From assembly GCA_937973965.1 (NCBI GenBank), contig CALJJQ010000039.1, positions 79,979-143,978 on the forward strand: DNA of 64,000 nt, written 5' to 3'. Origin of the DNA: an uncultured Calothrix sp. (lineage in GTDB: Bacteria > Cyanobacteriota > Cyanobacteriia > Cyanobacteriales > Nostocaceae). Of this stretch, positions 11,401 to 18,673 are shown one piece after another. The notes beneath the pieces were generated by a model. The model had not been told where the DNA came from. It did no database searches and saw nothing but the letters and a program-made list of their open reading frames with translations. How positions within the stretch are numbered: position 1 is the first letter of the stretch; every line of letters starts with the position of its first letter. The translations under genes and the position numbers were made by a program.

Positions 11401-13147
11401 TTGTGAAGGTGATCAACGTCGGTACGAGTTTATCCTGGAACCAGAAGGTGGTACGGTTCGGGGTGAAGGTATTGTATCTGCTGGTTCAAAACAATTTTTC
11501 CAACCAAGTAGTATTGACCCAGGAAGTCGAGATGATTTAGCAAGGGGATTGGAAGTTGCAATTACTTTCATCTATGCGGTTGATGATACCTATGATACCC
11601 TTACTGTTACTATTTATCCCCTACCCAGACCAAATTTATCAGTTAGTGATGGTCAAAGTTTCTGTCACAATGCAGCACCTGTAGAGATTAAACTGGCTAA
11701 TGGAACACCTGATAATTTGCAATTAATCCAGGTAAAAATTAACGACGTAGAAACAAATATTCTCAATCTAAGGGAATATGCAACCGAGGGAGAAACGGAA
11801 ACAGTCACGATTACAGCACTGATTCGGAATCAAACCACAGAATGTGAAAATACCCTCACCCATACAATTACAATTTATCCCCTTCCCCAAGCTGATTTAT
11901 CAGTTAGGGACGGACAAACATTCTGCAACAATGCAGATTCCCTAAACATCACCTTAACTGAAAATACACCTGAAAATATAGAACTGATTCAAGTCAAAAT
12001 TAACGACGTAGAAACAAATATTCTCAATCTAAGGGAATATGCAACCGAGGGAGAAGCAGAAACAGTCACGATTACAGCACTGATTCGGAATCAAACCACA
12101 GAATGTGAAAATACCCTCACCCGTACAATTACAATTTATCCCCTTCCCCAAGCTGATTTCCAACTAGAAATTGACAATATCAACACCAATGGATTTTCTG
12201 TTCGGGTGTATGATATTCAACCAACCGGAGAAAATTCCTTTACATTCCACTGGGAACATGATGGTATTTCCCATCCCAATAACCCTAGTAATAATAATTT
12301 CATTATCAACTATGAATACGATTCTCATAATTGGGTCTCTGATGGCGTAGTATCAATTACTCTGCGCGTACAAACACCACCAGAACTCGGTAATTGTATC
12401 AGTGAACCAGTTACAAAAACAATCCCCATACCCATCGGTGGTGTACAGGGATTGCAATTATTAACCATTAGTAATAATCAAATAATTAATACCCTGACCC
12501 TGGAAAGTAATTCAAGCTTCAATATCTCTGACTTTAACCCCAACAATGAATATGCGATCGCGGCCATTCCTCCCCTAGTTGGCAGTGTCGTATTTGAATA
12601 TACCCCTCCCAATGCCAATTCAGAGGTCATTCCAGCAATCAATTCTCCCTACATTCTACCTAACTGGCAACCGACTGTAGGTATCCATAGAATTACAGCA
12701 CAAGCTGATAGAGAAATTGACGGCGATCCGATAGAAGTAAATACTACCACTGTAACTATTCATATCCGTGATGATAGTAATAGTGAACCGGAGCCTACTC
12801 CCAACCAACCCACATCAAGGTCACTAAAACTACCAAATAAATTACGTGTTTCCCCTCCACCCAGCGATGAGGAAATCGCTCAATTCAAACCGATAATCCA
12901 GCCAGAGAAAATTCAACCAAGTCAAATATTAACCCTTAATCAACCCCATATTGACAGGTGGAGACAAGCAAACACAAGCAAAGAAAAAAACTTGATGTTT
13001 TTACTCCTAACCAGACAAAATTACCGGAATCAAATACTAGCAATAGGAGCAGCAACCTTGCTATTAATCATGGGATGGACTTACACCCTATCCAGACAGA
13101 CCCAAACTCCACAAAACCCTGAACCACAATCAAATTTGAGGTTTTAG
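8423..13147 (+). CDS. Giant modular CIS protein with Ig-like repeats and C-terminal membrane anchor
   Basis: The ORF track begins at TTG 8399, which overlaps the previous gene. I prefer ATG 8423 (MNTMINQTGYPIFT), five bases after the upstream stop, giving about 1574 residues. The N-terminal 110 residues (NELVSYLDGLNRLTRTHLIGMGIVCGLEVQ) are of a type found in CIS clusters. Residues about 1000-1100 begin a chain of Ig/PKD-like beta domains, two of them nearly identical. A proline-rich stretch near residues 1465-1510 leads to a hydrophobic helix (ILAIGAATLLLIMGWTYTL) about 30 residues from the end. With no signal peptide it is predicted to be tail-anchored, with the body in the cytoplasm. Known: the Anabaena CIS is held in thylakoid stacks by extensions of tail-fibre and baseplate proteins. 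Inference: this is the anchor subunit. Confidence 0.75.
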   Translation: MNTMINQTGYPIFTPNQVLTKDDLNELVSYLDGLNRLTRTHLIGMGIVCGLEVQTLEKKAGIYITSGCGITSEGFCIQYSSIPVQNQAESKNTFTHYRDKVQLSKNLFIKSKFPKKNYLVRELITAEEAEKKPQGIQPLTAIQDNELYSQVVVILYDWEDLARQDYCQFSYDDRGQERSFRLRFLLLPSQDSKNPSQNTEEEYLSAERLLRQGYQMDKLPERWSSFATQEIFELRNHFLQEFDRETNKFQDFAPQVQRFGCTADNNSVDLTSINNYKTFRENYYQICENAIAAIDKAFPQLFWLFSPFFTAFQPNSGKDFSQLKENLKNIFKGIKLENLLENIKVKEINPEIQTLKPEQLQSTYALQYFYDYLSLLVAAYYELAEATFDLMDDCTPDMQRFPRFLMLGLVPSPSQRTEVYLAPSVYRSHFTQPPIYNSNRVRLQEVRYLYERLLKLSEPESFYLLPFYNTPLKITPSQDRSVPLSKQAIPYYLNYPNLYKYWNYDTYRKGRSDRHPAYFYPKRNPEENFHEFQDLNYHLDNYSFYRIEGHIGKANDQVFKNIRDYQKRYNLAFDVITLKLGNRASLKDLNISGQFADLEADFRRVQGVFQKLWTQHENEWSRNVFLQTLKQSFFDKSGLKDMDSGQLSNFILERARKPEAYELVQVENTEQQFQIYIRDENNIRIARYVTPIADARGNSLSDFRDLIIDFAEISLDKIDQEKQRIIKEIAFSISFPEVTHDLVIDSASNPEKYHLKFSTDDTIVSPPLNLSYSPILVSLSHFAVSQQNNQPIIPQKEFQDFETLYRLLRDSSLVYGPTTLAQNNPQSYLMGDKQVTEELNDLNLTELIKTYQLRLEQLKKLHLFPNFAQQHPGMEHLGGVPKGGTFVLVYVDGQDVRDLLVVDKDPTGYKEAIKRTENIQKAAFLPPSFLGELPEKDVISNSDRLLLELEKRKDIVIADFCLPYRCSSSSPAVSYVLARSRPIILLEKTNLVFCEGDQRRYEFILEPEGGTVRGEGIVSAGSKQFFQPSSIDPGSRDDLARGLEVAITFIYAVDDTYDTLTVTIYPLPRPNLSVSDGQSFCHNAAPVEIKLANGTPDNLQLIQVKINDVETNILNLREYATEGETETVTITALIRNQTTECENTLTHTITIYPLPQADLSVRDGQTFCNNADSLNITLTENTPENIELIQVKINDVETNILNLREYATEGEAETVTITALIRNQTTECENTLTRTITIYPLPQADFQLEIDNINTNGFSVRVYDIQPTGENSFTFHWEHDGISHPNNPSNNNFIINYEYDSHNWVSDGVVSITLRVQTPPELGNCISEPVTKTIPIPIGGVQGLQLLTISNNQIINTLTLESNSSFNISDFNPNNEYAIAAIPPLVGSVVFEYTPPNANSEVIPAINSPYILPNWQPTVGIHRITAQADREIDGDPIEVNTTTVTIHIRDDSNSEPEPTPNQPTSRSLKLPNKLRVSPPPSDEEIAQFKPIIQPEKIQPSQILTLNQPHIDRWRQANTSKEKNLMFLLLTRQNYRNQILAIGAATLLLIMGWTYTLSRQTQTPQNPEPQSNLRF
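11735..12159 (+). repeat. Near-identical tandem coding repeat (261-bp period)
   Basis: Bases 11735-11898 and 11996-12159 are almost identical, with only a few substitutions (for example GAAACGGAA against GAAGCAGAA, CAT against CGT). Each unit of 87 residues contains KINDVETNILNLREYATEGE and ends in TITIYPLPQAD. The intervening part of each unit is more diverged, so the duplication or gene conversion is recent and partial. Confidence 0.9.
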
Positions 13148-13205
13148 TACCAAATGATAGGTAGATAACAAACACACCCGACAGTACACCTCTTTCCTAT
13201 TTCCC

Positions 13206-15428
13206 ATGAGCAAACAACGTCACATCATTGCACGCACTGTCATAGAACTCGATACCCAACAACTAGCGGATGTATGGAGTTTACAGTCAGACGTAAGTCA
13301 CTTATTTCAACAACAAGGTGTGGAGGCGATCGCAGAACTTTTTGACCAACTGGTGGAAGAGGGGGAAGTAGTGCGATTAGAACGGGTGGAAGTAGATATT
13401 GGCGACCTTGACAGCAGATTGTTCGCCGATGAATTTATACATAAATTACAGGCTGCTTTGCGGGAGACTTTAGGCGATCACTTAACAGATTTATCCCTGG
13501 GAATCCTCACTGCCAAAAGTACTCATAATAGGGAAAATTCCGATTGGGAAGTGTTTATTTACTTTCTCCAATATGGACGATTCCCTTGGTGGTGTCCAGT
13601 TAGGGATTGGCAGGAATGGCTATCATGCTGGTTAAACTCAATACAAATTGATACCAATCATCAAGAAAAACTGCGTCAATTACTGAGGCATCACCCACCA
13701 ACACAACAACGCCTAATAGAACAATTCCCAGAATCTTTCCGACACCAGTTAGTATTACAATTACAGCCAACCTGGATAAATTGGCATCATCTGCTCACCC
13801 AAGCCAAACAAATCATCCAGTCCTGGGTATGGGTAATGAGATTGGATAACAGTGCTAGACTACACCTAGAAAAACAAGCTTGGCTACTACTACTAAGAGA
13901 AATAGATGCAGACAGCACCTCAACTAGAGCATTTCCAACCACCTGGACTCACAACTGGCTGACCCAACTCATGCAACTTTGGCATTTAAATCAAGCCAAA
14001 CACCAAACCCCAACTTTCCCAAGTGTAACACCTCAACCTATTACCCAACGATTACGTACCATTCTCACAGCAGTTCTTGAGAGCGAGCAATCCCTATGGT
14101 TGACAGCCTTAGAACAGGTGTTAAATCTCACCTCCCGTCTATCGAATAATTCGGATACTACATACCCACTTCCTGGGGAAAGTCAGGAACAGACAGAACC
14201 CTTGAGACCAAATCTGCAATCTGGTGACAACAGAGACAATCACACCCCTAATCTTCAAAGGGATGGAGAAGTTTTGCTGCACTTTTTGCAGTATGGTCGT
14301 TTACCCTGGGGTGAAATATCCGCAGATTGGCAAATCAAATGGGAAAATACGATTCAAACCGAAAAATCGTGGCATTTACCCCTACGGAAATTACTGAGAA
14401 ATAACCCCACAGCACAACAGCGATTAGTCACTCAATTACCGGAAAAACTTCGATATCAGCTAGTACAGCAACTACAACCAAATTTGACAAACTGGTATAA
14501 ATTGCTAACACAAGCCAGAGAAATAATACAATCTTGCAACCTGAGTAACTACACCAGTCAACAATTAATTGACCAAGCATGGCGATTACTCCTAGCTGAA
14601 ATTACCTCAGAGAACCCACCACCGACCTTCCCCGCAGCAACTTGGACTCGCAATTGGCTCACCCAACTCCTACAAACACCGGAATTAAATCGATTAATCC
14701 CCACATCTGACCCTGAAGAGCAAGCAAGCGTCAATCAAACCCCATACCAACACCTACATACTATTATTACCACCTTACCAATTGCCGAACATCCACCTTG
14801 GTTAACAGCCCTGGAACAAGTACTATCCAATACATCTAAAAATACACCAACAGTACCCACAAACTGGCGAGAAGACCCTTCCCAGACCGGTGAAAACTCA
14901 ATATTATCCACAGCAGAAGCAACTGCGGGACTATACATCACCCAAGCGGGGCTAGTGCTACTGCATCCATTTATACCTTTTTATTTCAAAGCCATCGATT
15001 TGTTGAATAACGAATTATTCCCAGATGAATCTGCTCAACAAACAGCTATATACTTACTGTATTACCTCGCAACAAAGCAAACCGACACACCCGAATCCGA
15101 ACTAGTGTTACCAAAATTACTGTGTGGTTGGCCACTCAATCAACCAGTAGCACGGGGGTTAGATTTACCAGACGCAGCCCTAGAAGAAGGGGAACGCTTA
15201 TTGCAGACGGTAATTAACTATTGGCAAGTGCTAAAAAGTACTAGTCCCGATGGTTTACGGGAGGGATTTTTACAAAGACAGGGGAAACTGACCCCTACAG
15301 GAGATGGTAACTGGAAACTCCAGGTAGAACAACAGGCGATCGATATTTTGTTGGGTAGTTTGCCCTGGGGAGTGAGTATGGTGACATTGCCGTGGATGGA
15401 GGGAATTTTGATGGTGGAATGGGTGTAA
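13206..15428 (+). CDS. CIS tape-measure protein (Afp14-like, CIS_TMP family)
   Basis: A 740-residue protein setting tail length in contractile injection systems. The N-terminus (RHIIARTVIELDTQQLADVWSLQSDVS, then EVVRLERVEVDIGDL) is the hallmark of the CIS tape-measure family. A module starting with HFLQYGRLPW or YFLQYGRFPW and running through LRQLLRHHPPTQQRLI to WTHNWLTQL occurs twice, at residues about 115-260 and 355-500, so the body is an internal duplication, as expected for a length-encoding protein. The C-terminal domain (GLVLLHPFIPFYFKAIDLL, then LPWGVSMVTLPWM) is typical of the family end. It follows the anchor gene by about 60 bases on the same strand and very likely shares its transcript. 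Confidence 0.85.
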   Translation: MSKQRHIIARTVIELDTQQLADVWSLQSDVSHLFQQQGVEAIAELFDQLVEEGEVVRLERVEVDIGDLDSRLFADEFIHKLQAALRETLGDHLTDLSLGILTAKSTHNRENSDWEVFIYFLQYGRFPWWCPVRDWQEWLSCWLNSIQIDTNHQEKLRQLLRHHPPTQQRLIEQFPESFRHQLVLQLQPTWINWHHLLTQAKQIIQSWVWVMRLDNSARLHLEKQAWLLLLREIDADSTSTRAFPTTWTHNWLTQLMQLWHLNQAKHQTPTFPSVTPQPITQRLRTILTAVLESEQSLWLTALEQVLNLTSRLSNNSDTTYPLPGESQEQTEPLRPNLQSGDNRDNHTPNLQRDGEVLLHFLQYGRLPWGEISADWQIKWENTIQTEKSWHLPLRKLLRNNPTAQQRLVTQLPEKLRYQLVQQLQPNLTNWYKLLTQAREIIQSCNLSNYTSQQLIDQAWRLLLAEITSENPPPTFPAATWTRNWLTQLLQTPELNRLIPTSDPEEQASVNQTPYQHLHTIITTLPIAEHPPWLTALEQVLSNTSKNTPTVPTNWREDPSQTGENSILSTAEATAGLYITQAGLVLLHPFIPFYFKAIDLLNNELFPDESAQQTAIYLLYYLATKQTDTPESELVLPKLLCGWPLNQPVARGLDLPDAALEEGERLLQTVINYWQVLKSTSPDGLREGFLQRQGKLTPTGDGNWKLQVEQQAIDILLGSLPWGVSMVTLPWMEGILMVEWV

Positions 15429-15485
15429 TAAAAATATATTTTTTGACAAGGTATTCACAATTACTTCGCTGCCGGAGGAAAAGCA

Positions 15486-16724
15486 ATGAGAACCGACGAT
15501 AGTAAAACCAGTACAAATCACTCAACCGCACCGCAAAAACCTTTTTTCGGGGCAACACCAAACCATGCTTTTTTCTCGACAGAAAGGGCACAACCGACAC
15601 CTTTTTTCCAACCCCAGGCTGTCTCACCTGCAACTATACAAGCTAAATCAGGGGATGTGAGCGAGGAAGAGGTGCAACGGATGCCAGCCTTTGACAGTGA
15701 AGTTACCAGCAATGGGGAGGTGCAGAGAAGGCAGATTAATTCCCCACAACATACGTCAGCATTCCCGATTCAAGCAAAATTGACAATTGGGGAATCAGGA
15801 GACAAGTACGAACAGGAAGCAGATCGGGTTGCATCCCAGGTGGTAGAACAGATTAATGCACCTGCACCCGCGCAGTCAACCCAAGGGCAGACAGTACAGC
15901 GTCAGGAAGAAAATAAAGAGGAATTGCAGGCGAAACCGGAGATTACTGCAATTCAAAGGATGGAAGAATCGGAAGAGGAACTACAGGCAAAGTCAAACCT
16001 TCAGCATCAGGAAGCCATTAGGGGAGGGGAAGCATCAACCGATTTAACATCAGCCATTAACAGTGCCAGAGGCGGTGGACAGCCCTTAGATACAGGTTTG
16101 CAACGGTCAATAGGACAAGCTATGGGGGCGGATTTTAGTGGAGTGCGGGTGCATACAGATACTCAATCTGACCAGTTAAATAGATCGATTCAGGCAAAGG
16201 CATTTACAACAGGACAGGATGTGTTTTTTCGGCAGGGAGAATATAACCCTGGGAGTCGAGAGGGACAGGAGTTGATTGCCCATGAGTTGACCCATGTGGT
16301 GCAGCAGGACTCCAGAAAAAGTAGTTTTGTACAAAAAAAACCCAGTTCACCAACACCCACGAAAAGGATTGAGGTTGATTTAAGTAGTCAAAACCTACAT
16401 GCTTTTGAGAAAGGGAAAGAAGTGTATTCATTTAATTGTGTTTCTGGTGATAGCTCACATCCTACACCCACTGGGACTTTCAGTATTTTGAGGAAACATC
16501 CGACTTACACGAGCAAAAAATACGGTGCTCCGATGAATTATGCAATGTTTTTTACAAAAACTGGCGAAGCAATCCATCAAGGAGTAGCTGTTGGTCCATT
16601 ATCTTATCTGAAAAGTTGGGGGGTAGATTCAATCGGATCACATGGTTGTGTTCGTTTAGCTAAAGATAATGCAGCAACTTTATTTCTGTGGACACCAAAG
16701 GGAACTCCAGTATGGGTTCATTAG
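15486..16724 (+). CDS. eCIS cargo candidate: DUF4157 domain fused to L,D-transpeptidase (YkuD) domain
   Basis: A 412-residue protein with a strong Shine-Dalgarno (GGAGG) before ATG. Residues about 190-280 hold the DUF4157 eCIS core (LDTGLQRSIGQAMGADFSGVRVHTD, then HELTHVVQQ, including the HExxH motif). The N-terminal 180 residues are low-complexity with recurring EEELQAK and VQR-type patches, as in other DUF4157 proteins. Residues about 296-412 form a YkuD-type L,D-transpeptidase domain with its catalytic motif (IHQG, then SIGSHGCVRLAKDNA). Known: DUF4157 proteins are linked to eCIS loci and often carry toxic C-terminal domains; YkuD domains cross-link or cleave peptidoglycan stem peptides. 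Inference: a CIS effector acting on peptidoglycan. It has no signal peptide, which argues against an ordinary periplasmic enzyme. Confidence 0.8.
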   Translation: MRTDDSKTSTNHSTAPQKPFFGATPNHAFFSTERAQPTPFFQPQAVSPATIQAKSGDVSEEEVQRMPAFDSEVTSNGEVQRRQINSPQHTSAFPIQAKLTIGESGDKYEQEADRVASQVVEQINAPAPAQSTQGQTVQRQEENKEELQAKPEITAIQRMEESEEELQAKSNLQHQEAIRGGEASTDLTSAINSARGGGQPLDTGLQRSIGQAMGADFSGVRVHTDTQSDQLNRSIQAKAFTTGQDVFFRQGEYNPGSREGQELIAHELTHVVQQDSRKSSFVQKKPSSPTPTKRIEVDLSSQNLHAFEKGKEVYSFNCVSGDSSHPTPTGTFSILRKHPTYTSKKYGAPMNYAMFFTKTGEAIHQGVAVGPLSYLKSWGVDSIGSHGCVRLAKDNAATLFLWTPKGTPVWVH

Positions 16725-16826
16725 AGTCATCGCTGTAGTGCGATCGCTCGATCTTGTCGGGTGCATTAACTTCAAGTACGACACCACGATGATATTGCGT
16801 TGACAGTGCGATCGCCGAGTTGAACA

Positions 16827-16997
16827 TTAAACCTGCTCTGGATCGATACCCATTTCCCGTAACTTTGCTGCTAAACGATTCGCCCTTGTTTCTGCTTCCT
16901 CAGTCCGTTGAGCAATTTCTACATAACTCAAAAAACGCTGTCCATCGGTACGAAATATTTGCAACTCATCTGTTGACAAATCGAGCTTTATCAAACA
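16827..16997 (-). pseudogene. 3' end fragment of a Uma2-family (DUF820) gene
   Basis: Reading the minus strand gives an open stretch ending in ELQIFRTDGQRFLSYVEIAQ and then AETRANRLAAKLREMGIDPE before a stop. This is the characteristic tail of cyanobacterial Uma2-family putative endonucleases. About 55 residues remain; the catalytic N-terminal domain is missing. The fragment sits head-on against the effector remnant that starts at about 16991. It is too short and start-less to be in the ORF track. The family call rests on recognising the tail and is not verified. Confidence 0.6.
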
Positions 16998-17866
16998 TCA
17001 TTGAGAATCCCATCGGATTTATCGGTAACTTAGTAAATTCCGTTAAACGGGGATTTCAGCAATTTGCCAGCAACATTTTGACTCACCTGCGAGCAGGATT
17101 AATTGGCTGGCTATTCGGTGCGCTAGCGGGTGCAGGATTGCAACCACCCGAACGCTTCGATCTGCGGGGTATTGTTTCCCTAGTCATGCAAATTCTCGGT
17201 TTAACCTATCAAAGATGACGCGGTATTTTAGTACGATTGTTGGGTAGTGAGGAACGGGTACAAAGGGCAGAACAAGCCTTTGATTTTCTCGTCACCCTGG
17301 TTCGAGATGGCATTGCCGCAGCTTGGCAACGGATTGTCGAATTTGTCGGCAATTTGCAAGAAATGGTCATTGGTGGCATTCGTGACTGGGTAGCAAGGAC
17401 AGTTGTAGGGCAGGCGATCGCCCGTTTAGTCACCCTATTTAACCCAGCCGGAGCCGTGATTCAAGCCATCATGGCAATCTACAACACAATCGTTTTCTTC
17501 ATCGAACGTGCCCAGCAAATTAGTGCAGTGGTCGAGTCAGTGTTTGGTTCCATTGCTAGTATCGCCGCAGGTAACATCGGTGCAGCAGCGTTAATTGCTA
17601 AAGGATATAAATACTTTGTTGACAAGGACGCAGATCATGTCCTTGATTTATCGTGGCATGGACAGGATGAATTTGATAATTTATGGCCATTAGATCGGGA
17701 GGTCAATCAAAGACCAGTACAGGACAATTGGTATTCTAACTATTTGATACAGTTTAAAGCAGGTAATAACAGAGTTCAGGTCAAACCGTTGGGTCAACTA
17801 GATGGAAAATGGTTTAAGATATTAGGCTACCAATACCCACCTCCCAACCCAGGAGGAAAAGAGTAG
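16991..17866 (+). pseudogene. Headless eCIS effector remnant with HNH-like C-terminal domain, broken by an in-frame TGA
   Basis: ORFs 16820-17218 and 17237-17866 are in the same frame and are separated by a single TGA (TYQR, stop, RGILVRLLGSEERV), so they are one broken gene. The first 170 bases of the upstream ORF are antisense to the Uma2 fragment; real similarity begins at SNIIENPIGFIGNLVNS. The middle (QFASNILTHLRAGLIGWLFGALAG and AIYNTIVFFIERAQQISAV) is the helical module typical of DUF4157 eCIS cargo. The end (DADHVLDLSWHGQDEFDNLWPLD) looks like an HNH/SHH-type toxin nuclease motif with DH and N residues. The DUF4157 head is missing. Recoding or a sequencing error at the TGA cannot be excluded. 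Confidence 0.65.
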
Positions 17867-18123
17867 AAGAGCAAATCGCTATCCTTACCCGACACGTGCG
17901 ATCGCTACTCAAATTTGTCTCCTAAAATGAAATATGTAACTCATGTGACAAAAATTTAGGAGGCTTTTGTTCTAAAAAGCACAGTTCACTTCAGTATTTC
18001 CCCCTCCTCCACCAGACTCTGAGTAGCCTTCATTAGTCATCTCCCTAAGAACTCAGCCGATGCAAAACTCAACCAACCCGGAAATCGAAAATTCCACTGC
18101 TCCCCATATCGCCACCCAAATTT

Positions 18124-18642
18124 TTGATCGTGCGATCGCAACCCTTACCCATCATTAGCAATCTATTTCAACTTGATAACCAGGAAGTAAGCAACCATCC
18201 AGTCACTAACATTATGGTTGCTTTTTTTACCAATGATGATTGGACTTTTACCAAAATACAGGGAAAACCAATTTTGCAAATGGGCTACCAAGGGGAAAAT
18301 GGACAATTTATTTGTGACGCTAGAGCCAACGAAAATCCCCAACAATTTGCCTTTTATGCGATTTTCCCCATGCTTACACCCGAAGACCGTAAATTAGCGA
18401 TCGCCGAATTTATTACCCGTGCTAACTACGGTATGACCATCGGTAATTTTGAATTCAATTTCGATAGTGGTGAAATCTTATACAAAACCAGTATTGATGT
18501 GGAGGGGGATCGTCTGACTGCTGCTTTGATGAAACGGTTAGTTTACACAAATATTGCGATCGCAGATCGATACCTTCCCAGCATTCAAGCTGTTATCGAT
18601 GGTACATCCCCAACAGAAGCAATTCAGACAATCGAGCAGTAG
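18124..18642 (+). CDS. YbjN-like protein, possibly frameshifted near its 5' end
   Basis: A protein of about 172 residues whose body (NHPVTNIMVAFFTNDDWTF, then EFITRANYGMTIGNFEFNFD and YKTSIDVEGDR) matches the YbjN superfamily, which shares the type III secretion chaperone fold. The ORF track uses a TTG at 18124 with no good ribosome-binding site. An ATG at 18060 in another frame opens a 32-codon reading MQNSTNPEIENSTAPHIATQ and then IFDRAIATLTHH, which looks like a natural N-terminus for this family but stops exactly where the other frame takes over. A small indel near 18145 may therefore have broken the gene. It lies downstream of the effector remnant and converges with the CHAT gene 31 bases away. 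A cargo-chaperone role is conceivable but unproven. Confidence 0.6.
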   Translation: MIVRSQPLPIISNLFQLDNQEVSNHPVTNIMVAFFTNDDWTFTKIQGKPILQMGYQGENGQFICDARANENPQQFAFYAIFPMLTPEDRKLAIAEFITRANYGMTIGNFEFNFDSGEILYKTSIDVEGDRLTAALMKRLVYTNIAIADRYLPSIQAVIDGTSPTEAIQTIEQ

Positions 18643-18673
18643 AATCTAACTTCTTGAACGAGAGAGGTCAAAG

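Noticed and set aside
16820-16990. First 57 codons of the ORF 16820-17218
   Set aside because: This stretch is the antisense of the Uma2 tail fragment, so these residues are not a real N-terminus of the effector remnant.
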